From NCBI RefSeq assembly GCF_910592395.1, contig NC_088312.1, positions 19,661,292 through 19,725,291 of the forward strand: DNA of 64,000 bases, read 5' to 3'. This DNA is from Lineus longissimus. Taxonomy: Eukaryota; Nemertea; Pilidiophora; Heteronemertea; Lineidae. A program made the position numbers and the translations under genes. Shown piece by piece: positions 48,640-59,955 of this stretch (its first letter is position 1; each line of letters begins with the position of its first letter). The notes under the pieces were generated by a model, which saw nothing but the letters and a program-made list of their open reading frames with translations, searched no databases and was not told where the DNA came from.

Positions 48640-49440
48640 ATGTCATTGAAAATGCTTAAAAAAATGTCACATCCCACCTGAATACGCCTGATCGTATGGA
48701 AATACCGTCTCTGAAGACATTATCCAGAATCATGGTCGGTTTACTTTCGACACAATGTCACATCCAACCTGAATACGCCTGATCGTATGGAAATACCGTC
48801 TCTGAAGACGTCATCCAGAATGGTCGGTTTACTTTCGACACAATGTCACATCCAACCTGAATACGCCTGATCGTATGGAAATACCGTCTCTGAAGACGTC
48901 ATCCAGAATGGTCGGTTTACTTTCGACACAATGTCACATCCAACCTGAATACGCCTGATCGTATGGAAATACCGTCTCTGAAGACGTCATCCAGAATGGT
49001 CGGTTTACTTTCGACACAATGTCACATCCAACCTGAATACGCCTGATCGTATGGAAATACCGTCTCTGAAGACGTCATCCAGAATGGTCGGTTTACTTTC
49101 GACACAATGTCACATCCAACCTGAATACGCCTGATCGTATGGAAATACCGTCTCTGAAGACGTCATCCAGAATGGTCGGTTTACCTTCGACACAATGTCA
49201 CATCCAACCTGAATACGCCTGATCGTATGGAAATAATGACTCTGATGATATCATTCAGAAGAGTTGGGTTTACCTACATGTACGATATAATGTCACTTCT
49301 TACCAAAATACTGCAGCTGCATATGGTATGTAATTCAGAATGATGGTTTACTTGAGACAATGTCACATCCAACCAGAATACACCTACCGCATACTGAAGT
49401 ACGGAAGATGTCATTCAGAGTAGTTTGATTTTTCTCAGTA
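48640..49440 (+). repeat. 88-bp minisatellite
   Basis: Unit starts at 48755, 48843, 48931, 49019, 49107 and 49195 are exactly 88 bp apart. The unit begins ATGTCACATCCAACCTGAAT. Inner copies are almost identical, while copies at both edges (from about 48490 and to 49440) are diverged. This is the usual sign of expansion from the middle. Just upstream (48390-48480) is a fragment of the CTCTCTAATAAGGACAC dispersed repeat. Confidence 0.92.
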
Positions 49441-50372
49441 ATCCAACAGCCCGCTTCATGTATACATGTACATGCAGGACAATACAATGGTCAGACACTT
49501 CAAAGCGTGGCCTTCAGGGGATGGCACAAGGACAAGGGCAACTTGAATACACAACCTTTCTCAGTCAAGATGAGGCAGATGCTACTTGACCATACACATC
49601 TTTGACACCTGTCTGCTCATTTCCGGCAAAAATTGATGTTTCTTTATACATGTAGGCAGCCTGATAGTATCAGCTGTGTTCACCCAAGGTGAGCAACAAT
49701 GAAAACAACTGCATGTATTTTGATGCAAGAATCATTTTATTGCTGCTGAAATTCACATTCAGCCAGTAATACAAATCTGCTTATACATAATTGGTGGATT
49801 CACAATATATCAGATTACACAAAAGGCATTTTCCAAGGTCCCTAGTGGTCCGGCAATAATTCTAAGTCGTTTTGGGAGTTGCAGGACATCAGCCTAGCCC
49901 CCTGCGGTCAGATAAAAAAATTAACCAGCAGCAGGTACCCCCCCCCTCATGGTTAAGTTCGTCCCGAGGGCCGGAACATCGCTGTATCGTCGAACAGTTG
50001 GCAGATTCCTGAGCGCCAGACGAGCAAAAAAAACTCTCACTGAACAGTTTTGCCTCAGTTGACACTTTTTGCCATATGACGTCATTTTAGGGTCGTCACA
50101 ACACCTGATTTGTGGCGTAGTTTCCCAATAAACTGCATTGGAAGTTCGAACTTTCACCAGAAAAAGTCACCTTATTCACAAACATGCTTCTTGAGAACCT
50201 CTGCAAGGGCCTTAAGAGATGCCACAGAGTTCCGAAAACGTTAGCATCTCGTGGCATACTTTGTTAGCTTCGAGTGACATTTGGGGATACTATACCCTTT
50301 TAGACAAACTTAGACCAAATCAAGTCGAAAAATATCGGGATTTCTGAAATAAATCCGGCTTCAAAGGGTTAA
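49441..50372. other. Intergenic stretch
   Basis: 3' flank of the minus-strand gene that follows. Nothing recognised beyond TACATGTA motifs and a short C-run near 49938. Confidence 0.4.
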
Positions 50373-53300
50373 TTACACGTACTCAATGCCAATGTCATCA
50401 CAATCCTCCTCCTCCTCAGAGCTAGACGCATCCTCCTCCGAATTTGATTCTTCACCACCAGGTTGCACCTCCCCTTCCTCAAAATCCACCACGATCTCTA
50501 TGTCAGTGTCTATACATTCAAATACATCTGTTGCTTCTAGGAGAAGGTCTGTGTAGAATTCCTTTGATTCCAGCAGCAACATCACCAATCCATGGTTTTC
50601 TTAAATAGAAGGAGAGCTGGAGATTAAAATTCTGAAGTCATCAACAAAGGTAATGCACATACATCTGCAAACCAATAGTTTATGTCTGTCCAGTTAGATT
50701 AATGAAAGGCATTCGGTTTGAATTAATTCAAAGCAAGGCGTAGTACATTTGTATTAGTAAACTGAACCTGAGCTGGGAAAGAACGAAGTTGCAATCAGAT
50801 CCTGATCTGCATCCACAGCCCAGGTTAATTCAGAGGTAGTGCCACAGCAAGACAAGTACATGTATGCATCAACCACCACAATGTTGGGTAAAAATAATTG
50901 CATGGCCACTACCTTGGTTTTTGATGGCCTCATTGTTCACGGTGTTGATTCTGTCTTCCAAGGTGTTGATTTTTTTCTTGAAGAAAAGAACAGTTGATAC
51001 CATCTCTTGAATGAGCACAGGCAATTCCTCGATGTACCTGGTCACGTGTTCATGTATATCAACTATTTTCTTCTTCAAAGCAAATGTTTCTCCCTTGTTC
51101 CCTGAATTGAAGAAACAAATATTAGGACTACAGGCTAAAAGTTTTTTGCTCCATCCCTCCTACATGTACATACGAAACTCTGGTAAAAATACATGCTGGA
51201 TATGTCAGAAATGTGACTATAAGATTGAGGCGCAACTTAACATTTTACTTGCAACCAATGCTACATTGCCACCAAATTGTGTTAAATGTACAAGGTAGAA
51301 TGTACTTTACATCACTTGAAGACCAATGTACCAGTAAGCCTAGAGCAAAATGCCGACCCAGGCTTTAAACCTCAAATTGCTTGATAAACAACAGCTGGAT
51401 CAATTTCTCTGAACAATCGAAAATGACTGCAGGACATTACCACTTGGAGTTATTTGTGTCCTGGACTTTGTGTTACATGTACTAAGTGAAGTTTGTGGGT
51501 AAATGAATATGAAGTGAATGCCAACCTGCAGGATTATGCCAAGGCAACAAATAGTCCTCTTGCGTGACTTCGTCAAAGAAACATGACAGCAGACTAACAC
51601 AATGCTGAAGTTGCTTTCTCTCCTTTTCAAGACACTTTCGTAGAGAAGCCCGACTCTTTGAAGCATCTGAAATGAAAATGATAAACTTTTAAACTGATCG
51701 ATATAGCAGTGAACTCGACATGCATCGTAACTGCACAAACTGCTAATATGAAGAAAGCCCCTTTAATACTGTCGTGTTAATTTCTCTCTTTCAAATCATG
51801 TCATGTTATTTAAACCAATGAACTTTATAAGAATCTGAAAAGAATGAACGTGTGTATATAATTAAATTGAAAAACTCCCGAAGATAGGGCGAAGATAGGG
51901 CAGAAGGCTGGAAAACCTGGTCAACAAACTGGGTTGACCATGGCACAAGGGAAAACCGTGGTGTTCTTGCAGCTTCTATCTTCAGCTCCAGACTCTGAAT
52001 CACATTCTAGAGAACAAATTGTGTTTTGATTAAATAGCTGTGTTCCTTCAGTTATTTTTAGTGCCTGTTACATGTACACTTTGAAAACAAATTTATCTCC
52101 TACAAATATGTCATACCTGATAACAGCTGACGACGCACATGAGACACAAACTGCACATGATGAACTACCGGGTATGTTTTCCCATTTTCCTAAGTATTGA
52201 CCTCAATACTGGCTCCTGCACCTCCTCCCAACTCTCCTCTTGTCTTTGCTTCCGGTCAGCATGCGCAACAAAATGCCTTTTCTTCCATTCAGATTCAGTG
52301 CTTGGCACTTCAGTACTATTGGAAGCCCGAATCCCATTCAGAAGCTCCATAAGTTCAGCTCTCACTGTAAATTAAAAGTGCATTGATAAATACTACCGGG
52401 AAAGAAAAAAAAAGTTCCTAAGTGTTGATTCGAAAATACCATTATTTGCCTTAATCAGCAGCCAGTGTTGCCCAATTAACCTTTAAAAAAGAATAAATCA
52501 TTTGCAAACTATAACCTGACTTGTGATCAACACAAAATTCAAAATTTAGATGAATCAGTTCACGTCGTTTGACCTCTGCAGCCGTAAAAAGTATGGTTGG
52601 TCAAATCGGAAACTTACTCCTTATAAAATACACAACTTGATTTGTGTCTTAGAATAGAGCCAACTAGCTGATGAATAAAAAGACCTTAAAAAGACAAATC
52701 ACAAACCTTGCTGGAACACTTGAAAATCGAAAGGTGCATCGATTTCTACTTCATGATTACTTGGTTGCAATTCCTCAGGAAAGTCCTTTAGTTTCTCTGG
52801 AAAAACAAGCAATTTTGAAATTACGGCCAAATGCAGATTACGCCAGAAAAGATGCAATTTCTTCCATGGAATTTCTTACATAAAAAGGGTGGAAAAGACT
52901 AATTTTTCTGGTTTGATTTTAAAGATTGGTGAGAAATTTTAAAGAGGTATAGCAGTGATAGGGTTGGATTTGTAGGCATAAACCATTTGTCCAGAACATG
53001 AAATTATCAGTTAATTGCACGAATGTAAGCCTAGTCTAGCAGCAATATTTTTCCATGTATAAAGCCTAATTGAATATTGATGGCTCAGACGAGGTGAAGG
53101 CATTTGTCAACCAAAAACAATCTACCTGTCGTTGAGGTTTTCTTCCCTTTTCTTTCTCTTCTGGGAACTGATGGACCATCTATAGCACCATTGATGTCCC
53201 TGGATGGAGCCTTCACATATGGCTAAGTTCTTTTTAGGATAGGTTTTCCTCTTTCTCCTGCGATAGGAGGCAGCCAACTCTTTGATTCGTGCATAATGCC

Positions 53301-54629
53301 CTGCATTCTCACAAGAAGGATTGTCATCATTACCATTGGATGATGCTGAAAAACAAACACATAAAGTGACAAATACTAATAGTCAAAACTATGACTTAGC
53401 CTAGACAAAATACAGCCTCCATGCAGGCTACACTCGATCTATGATTTTAACGAACACGAGGCTTTAGAAGGCCTTAAGACAACTTCAGACAATGCCAATA
53501 GTTAAAGGGGAGGCGCCTGATTGGCCACATCCTTGCCAATGAACCTACATGTGGTGGCAAAACAGGAAGACACAAGGTTGGCCTCGGGATGAGCAGAGCC
53601 TAATCAACGATAGCCCATTTGAATACTCTCGATGTTCTACGCTCCAATCCGCCATTGAGTCGAGTATCTGCGCCAATCAAGGTAGGGAATTCCTGCACAA
53701 CGAGTTTAAGCTTACTACTATGCAGATACGGTCTATCGCAGTGCTATTTTTAGGAATGTCTAACGTCAGGGCTGTAGCCGGGGGGGGGGGGATCAGGGGG
53801 GTTCGAACCAACCCCAGCTTGAGAAAAGGATCCGCTGAGGGCAGTCAAAAATACTTTTCTACTGAGTTTTGTAACACCATGATTCTATCCAAATGGGCCA
53901 TTGTACGATAGAGTGACAGGCCTTTCAATTACGTGGAGACCTCTACACCCTGTATTTTTTTATCCTATTTTGGGGGACATGTTTTTTTGCTTTTTGGCTT
54001 AATTTGGAGACATTTCATCACGCCAATTTGCCTGAACAGCGATGTCATAAATCAAAGTTAGTGACTGATATCACCACATACACCAGAAAAATCATAATTT
54101 TAGGGGAAAACTTTAAAATGAGGCCATTTGGATGAGATTTGGTTATGTTAGGGGTCAAAAAACGCTTCAGGGGGGTCATATTTAAAAAAAAAAGAAAAAA
54201 ACCACCTAATTTGGGGACATCCTGTACGGTAACGGTGTAGGAATCATGTAATTGAGAGGCCTGAGTGACCTTATACAGTCATTCGTAACTGGGAGTGCTG
54301 ACCTGCCAGATTTCGGTCTCATGTTCACGGGCTTAGCACTAGGCCTACCATTACATCAATGTGATACTGATATGTCAATGATTGATGACAAATAATGATG
54401 AAGATGTCCACGCATCGAGCATTTACATACATTTACGGCAGCAGCATGGGGATGCATCTCATTTATCAATACAGGTGGTAGGCCTAGCTTGGCACGTGCC
54501 CTGCTGGGCCTGGGCCGGGGCTGGGCGACGGCCATGCTTTTTTCTCAGATCGATTTAGGACATAGGTGACAAAAAAACAACACCTTTGGCGACCATCTGG
54601 CTATACTTACCACCAAATTCCATGGTCAT
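50373..54629 (-). pseudogene. Unrecognised coiled-coil/acidic-tail protein gene with broken frame (6 exons)
   Basis: In transcript order the exons are 54629-54611, 53345-53126, 52364-52117, 51666-51526, 51101-50913 and 50599-50373. All have GT-AG borders. Exons 4-6 join cleanly in phase 1. Visible parts: a basic region (IKELAASYRRRKRKTYP; PRRERKGKK), a Glu/Lys/Gln-rich helical middle (SEWKKRHFVAHADRKQRQEE), a Leu-rich helix (EELPVLIQEMVSTVLFF) and a long acidic Ser/Glu/Asp tail ending DDIGIEYV. I recognise no family. The frame shifts once inside exon 2 (near 53215-53235, after KTYPKK) and again near the end of exon 3 (about 52170, at an A-run). The two changes are of opposite sign, and both lie beside A homopolymers. 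This is either a decayed gene or one carrying assembly indels. A weak internal donor in exon 2 (ATAT/gtgaag) would avoid the first shift but not the second. Confidence 0.6.
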
Positions 54630-55884
54630 GATATTTGATGCGGTCCTAACTATGACATGGTCTACGTTTCATAGCCTACCGGTACTTCAAACCGTAAATA
54701 GCAATGGAATTGAGCAAAACTGAAATACTACAACACCATCCGATAAATCGAATGTCGCACGTTCTGTATCCCGCGAGATCTCGAAACTACTGCGCACAGG
54801 CGCGAGAAATTATATAATAGCTCAATTGCCCCCTACCCCTTCAATTCAGCTCAGGCCCCTCGACTGACTACCTCCATCCCCCCCCCCCAAATGTAAAATG
54901 ATATCGTTTTTAGATTTGCTGTCGGTGTAGTTGGGGTTTGTTTGTCAGTCAAGGGGGCAACCGAAGGGGGGGGGGGGGGGGTCTCTAAGTTTCACGTGCC
55001 TGTGCTGCTATTTTAGTAGCGGCAGAGGCAGTGGCTAAAAAAGTAGCACGAGAAACGAGGATGAGCTGATATAGTTCCCCAGTAAAATGGGTTGCCGCAA
55101 ATATTGACAACTTTAAAACTGTCGAAAACTTGCGTAAAGATTAATCAGAATAATTGAAGAGTCATGAAACTATATGATTACTACAAACCTAATGCAAATC
55201 TAAAACATTTATAGGGGCTGGTTTTGCGAATAGATGGATACCTTTGTTTACAAAATGACGTCACTCTGACGTCACGCATACCTTAAAAGATACTTCGTTG
55301 CTATAATAGTTCATCATTATCCCACTGTAGCGCAATGTCTGTTTAGTTCCACCCCTAGCTGAAAGGTGGGGCAGCCTGATTTGGATCGTGGGATATGTAC
55401 GTTATAAGCCACTAATACCAATCGTAGATATACCACTATTGTTTGCGGAGAATGCACTGCTCGTTGACAGTGTATTATTGAAATATTTGATTGTGATGAT
55501 GGTGTATTGTACTAGGCCTTGCATGCTCCCAACGTGTGGCATATTTCACATTGATACTACCAGTATCAATTACAAAAAAATAGATTGTGAGTAACAATAG
55601 GCCTACAATACAATCAATCAATGCTACATGTCATGAGGGTGGGAACGGGGAAGGGGGGGTTAACTGTCTCGACGTCCCGTTAGGAAAAAAGGCTTATCCC
55701 GTTTCCCAATATGCAATTTTAGCTGAATCGTGACGCAAAACACGGCTTGTCTCGAATCCCGCTAAAATAAGGGTGTCTATCCCGAATCCCGACAGTTATT
55801 TTCGGCCCATCCCAGTGTCCCGAAAATACCCGTTCTCCCCCTCATAAATAGTAGACCATATTGTCACATTGATGTTTTCTTTCA
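54630..55884. other. Intergenic stretch with G and C homopolymers
   Basis: Contains a C-run near 54878, a G-run near 54966, and a G/C-rich patch near 55640. Probably includes the promoter of the minus-strand gene. No gene is supported. Confidence 0.45.
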
Positions 55885-56670
55885 TTAATACAGTTGGACT
55901 TCGAGATCTACATTTTCGACAAAGGCCTGGTGTAAATTACGTACTTAATGAAGGTAATATTAATTTCTTCAAATTTGAAGCATGACGTTAATGGGGTACC
56001 AGCACAACTTCATTGACTGCTACGTGGCGCTGGTGGTAACTAAGGTATTGCATCGCTCATATCACTTGAAAAAAACATTTACCCTAGTTACGACCAAAGC
56101 TGCTTAGCAGAGGGCGATACCTCATCAGGAGCGCCACAATCATATCATTGGTGTGAAAGCATTTGTATGAAGTTTTTCAGTTCTCAATGTGTTCAAAACC
56201 TTAATTGTGAAATTGTGCACTTCGAATTCAAATTTACGTCACTACGTTAGTTTGACATCCATTGATGTCACGGTAATTTCACTGTTATGCTGTGCTGCTT
56301 TCAGGTTTAATGACACGAATGAGTACAAGTACATTACATTTTTCGACGAAGGCCTTCTGTAATTTCATACGCTTCTTACGGTTAGTATTGATTCATAATT
56401 TCTAGTAAAAAAGTTAATTTTGAAAGTGAAAAATATGTTACAATACAATAGACCTGCAAATACCATATACGCAAGTTTTGAACAAATATCACACATATTC
56501 CCCAGTTGACTTGTGATGATATTGATAATGGTGGTGGTGGTGTTATCATGTACATGGCTTCTAACGTAGTAAATGTTTTCTTTTCAGCAACATTCAATAG
56601 ATTTATTTACTGTATTATCATTTCGACCAAGGCGAATTCGACACTTCAATTACACAAGGTTAGTAACTTT
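55885..56670 (+). other. Three exon-like repeated segments
   Basis: Segments near 55893-55953, 56306-56380 and 56588-56659 each follow a pyrimidine-rich tract plus CAG and precede GGTAAT or GGTTAGT. They share a core like TTTTCGACAAAGGCC. The second and third can be read in one frame with a common STKA, but the first cannot in that same frame. These could be exons of a rapidly evolving or non-coding transcript, or tandem-repeat remnants that happen to contain splice-like borders. Confidence 0.35.
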
Positions 56671-56689
56671 TGTTCACAAAATCCAAATG

Positions 56690-57130
56690 GAGGCAAATAC
56701 AGAACAATCAAACTTAGTCATTCCAGTCAGTTACTGAAGCACAGTGAAAACTGTCGGGAGCAGTGCAACTGATGGCATGTCAAACTTCCAGTGACTGTCC
56801 CTGTCCATATATTTCAAGACAGTACAAATCTTGTAATCATTTTGTTTATGCAATGTACGTTATTATGTATCATTTCAGCACAATCAAACTTAGTCATTCC
56901 AGTCAGTTACTGAAGCACAGCGAAAACTGTCTGAATTAGTGCTGCTGATGGCATGTAATTACTCTACTACCACTACCAGTGACAGTCAATGTCCATATAT
57001 TTTCAAGTGTGCGAAATTAGTACTCGTCTACTTCTTAGTGTTATTTGAATGCAATGTATGTTATAAAAATATTTTTTCAACACTATATCAACATTCTCAT
57101 TCCTGTCAGTTTCTGAAAATCAGCTAAAGC
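56690..57130 (+). repeat. Diverged ~178-bp tandem repeat
   Basis: Two clear units share CAATCAAACTTAGTCATTCC and AGTCAGTTACTGAAGCACAG (56706, 56880). A more diverged third (about 57095) follows. The interval also repeats GTCCATATAT. No coding frame runs through. Confidence 0.75.
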
Positions 57131-57451
57131 AATCGCTACCAATGCAGCTGATAACAGCAATTCTTTTTGTTCCCAATGCCCATCCATGACAATATATTTC
57201 ACGCATGTGACAAGCATGTGACAATCATGTAATCGTCCTGTTTTTTGTGTTCTATTCATGCAATAAATAAATTCAGTATTTTCAAATCATTGGTGCTACA
57301 AAACTATTCTCATTATAGATTATTCATATTTTATAAAATGCTGTCATATCAAATTTTGTGTCCTATAAATCATTATGAAGTCGGCATTTTATATACAACT
57401 TTTGTACTCCTCCTAAATAAACATACAAATCTTGTTTTATGTAAACTTTGT
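57131..57451. other. AT-rich stretch
   Basis: Nothing recognised apart from weak continuation of the preceding repeat. Confidence 0.4.
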
Positions 57452-57646
57452 ATATGTGACCCGTCACAGCAAAACCAGGCGCATGTCGCTCTGAGCTTGG
57501 CAGGTTGAGACGGACTGTTTGTTCATTTATCTATTGTCTGCCTTTTGTAAAATATGAGCACATCAATTTCTTCCATTATCTCCTGGTGTCATTTAGGCTC
57601 ATCTTCTGTGCGACATGTACCTGGTTTTGCTGTGACGGGTCACATA
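57452..57646. mobile_element. MITE with ~35-bp terminal inverted repeats
   Basis: The left end TATGTGACCCGTCACAGCAA (57453 on) and the reverse complement of the right end (to 57646) agree through AAACCAGG and on into CATGTCGC, with two mismatches. TA/AT lies at each edge. The 195-bp length with no open frame fits a non-autonomous DNA element. Confidence 0.88.
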
Positions 57647-58239
57647 TTCTATAGATATACAACACTCTAATGTCACAATGCCTCTCTCACTCGCTTTTAT
57701 ATAGCAAGATGTATGAATAAACATGACACACCAACTATGTACAAAATTGCTAACAAACTGCACCATTTGTCAGTACACCACATGAAATACAGAGATATGT
57801 CTGAATTCTAATCTTTCATTAGCGACACCATTTCTTACCCGAGTGCCTCCTTTATTCATACATCTTGTACTTTAACTCAAGATACCCATCTTTGAATATT
57901 TTTAGTATACCAAGTACTACAATGTCAATGTATTGAAGTCATGTTCTTGTAGTGTTATTGGCTTTCTATTATCTTGTCAAAATACCACTTGGTTCTCGCA
58001 AAATCTCAATAAAAACAAATGCTATTGCATGTATTGCATATTCTAACAGCTATCCACTGTATCGATTTATCCATCATCTGTACTATTTGTCACAAAAATG
58101 TTATATTATGTAAATCATATTTCATTACATAATGCACACTGCCAATTACTGCTGAACCATTCATATGTCATTTAAATAAATAATTTTCAACTTTTTAAAA
58201 CCGTCTTATAGTACTGTTCTTGTCACTTAGCTGAACCAA
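57647..58239. other. AT-rich gene-free stretch
   Basis: Very AT-rich, with no repeat or gene recognised. Confidence 0.4.
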
Positions 58240-58294
58240 TTGCTCTATAGCATGAAATTTCCAGAAATGCCCCAGGGACTGAAAAGTGCTGTTT

Positions 58295-58830
58295 TAACAG
58301 AGAGGTGTCCTAAACTGAGAAGTCGAGTTGAATGGAAACAACCAATTTGGAACCAAAAACTACTGTCCTTATTAAAGAGGTTGTCCTCAATAGAAAGGTG
58401 TCCACAAAAAGTAGGTCCACTGTATATGAAAGTACAAACCCTGGTACATGTAGTGACATCATCTACTCCTCGATGTGGACACCTGCAAATGCAGCGACAA
58501 TGTCACATCAGTTATTTAATTCATCGTCCTTTGTGCAGATGGCACCACCCATCAAGCATGTTGGTGACGAATAGTGTCGCAGCATTTCGTCACCGAGCTT
58601 ACACGAAAATGCACTGTCATTCATTCAGCCATAAGTGCAAGACTGTAGGGTTGTTTCCAACCAAAACATGTTCGAAATGTGTCAAGCATTCGGAACACCC
58701 AAAGACTGATTAGAGAAGTCAAAATTGAATGGAAACAACCAATTTGGGACCAAAACCAGTGTCCTTATTGGAAAGGTTGTCTTTAATAGAGAGGTGTCTA
58801 CTAACGGGGGTTCCACTGTACATAATGTAG
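58295..58830 (-). repeat. Two copies of a dispersed repeat (CTCTCTATTAAGGACA family)
   Basis: 58300-58430 and 58715-58825 share GAATGGAAACAACCAATTTG and GTGTCC/GAGGTGTC landmarks. They match, on the opposite strand, the fragments at 8740-8860 and 48390-48480. The following sequences (CACTGTA..., CTCCTC..., ...CACAT/CACACCAGTTATTTA) are also shared between the two copies, so the pair may be a tandem duplication of about 430 bp. Confidence 0.7.
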
Positions 58831-59504
58831 GAACCCTGGTTGTGACATTGTCCACTCCTCCAGCTGCACACCACCAAATCCACAACAATGTCACACCAGT
58901 TATTTAGTTCATCATGCTTATGGTCATTGTACTTTCATCTTATGTAAAATGTAACTTTTTACACGGTTTCAATAAACGATTTGTAATTTGTAAATTATAA
59001 ATTTCACTAATAATTTGACGCCGCCAATTCCACTGGTCTTCGAAATACGTAAGCTACACTGTTGACGACTATGACACTCCTCACAAACCACATTGTGAAT
59101 CAGACGCCGATAGGCTTGTTATAATCCTTTATTCCAACCTAATTCATAATCCCACTCCCTAAATCGAACCACTTATTCTCTGTCCCTAATTCGATAAGCA
59201 AAGTAAAAAACCTCTAATTCGAACCCTTCTCCTCAACACACTCTCCTGAATTATAACCCGTTTCTTAATGTTGCCCTTTCCCCTAATCTAACCACACATC
59301 CGTAAATAATTCTAATCCACCTCCTCAGTGCAGAGCTCTACTTCCCAACCTCCTAACCATCCCGAATCATCTACTCAGCCGAAGACCGTTTTGGGATTTG
59401 CAGGTGCTCGCGGGTGAGATGGAACTTTTTGCATTAGGAAATGAAAAAATAAAATTATTTTTCATGGCCAGATACCTCTAATATGTAAAGTCAAGAACTT
59501 AGTG

Positions 59505-59740
59505 AGCCCCCCTTTAGGTCGGGGGAGCTCCCCCGAACCCCCCTACGAGCATATGTTAAGTGCAAGCTCTAACAACTACAGCTCTTACAATGGGGGGACA
59601 CCCCCCAAACCCCCCTCCGTCGACATAGGTTTTTACCAGTGCGTTGGGGGGAAGCTCCCCCCAACCCCCCCCCCCCCCCCGGTGAACAGTCAACTAGCCC
59701 TTCTGTGTCATACTGCTGGAGGGGGGGGTGCGATGGGACC
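59505..59740. repeat. G/C-tract hairpin cluster
   Basis: Three G-tract/C-tract inverted pairs: TCGGGGGAGCTCCCCCGA (59519), GGGGGGACACCCCCC (59592) and TTGGGGGGAAGCTCCCCCCA (59645). A long C-run and a G-run follow. Strong potential for hairpins and G-quadruplexes. The function is unknown. Confidence 0.75.
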
Positions 59741-59808
59741 ATCCATATAGTTCCTTCCGACACATTTTTGTTTTGGTAATGTAATACATTGTGATTGACC
59801 TTATTCAC

Positions 59809-59955
59809 GGGAATCGGGCGTTTCCAGTGATATACGACACAAATGGGTTGTCCTCATGCATTCACTTTCGAAACGCATTTTAAAATAGATGTTACGTCCT
59901 GTTAATGGGGCACGTCATCATCGCGTACATTTGGGAAAAACTCCCTAACGAGACC
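59809..59955. mobile_element. Truncated copy of the 0.3-1.0 kb Harbinger-like element
   Basis: 147 bp match 889-1035 with a single mismatch. They end at the same terminal GAGACC, but here followed by GGAGCA instead of TAA. The left part and left terminal repeat are absent. Confidence 0.9.

Noticed and set aside
58240-58713. 157-codon open frame
   Set aside because: Runs across two copies of a dispersed non-coding repeat; no domain recognised.
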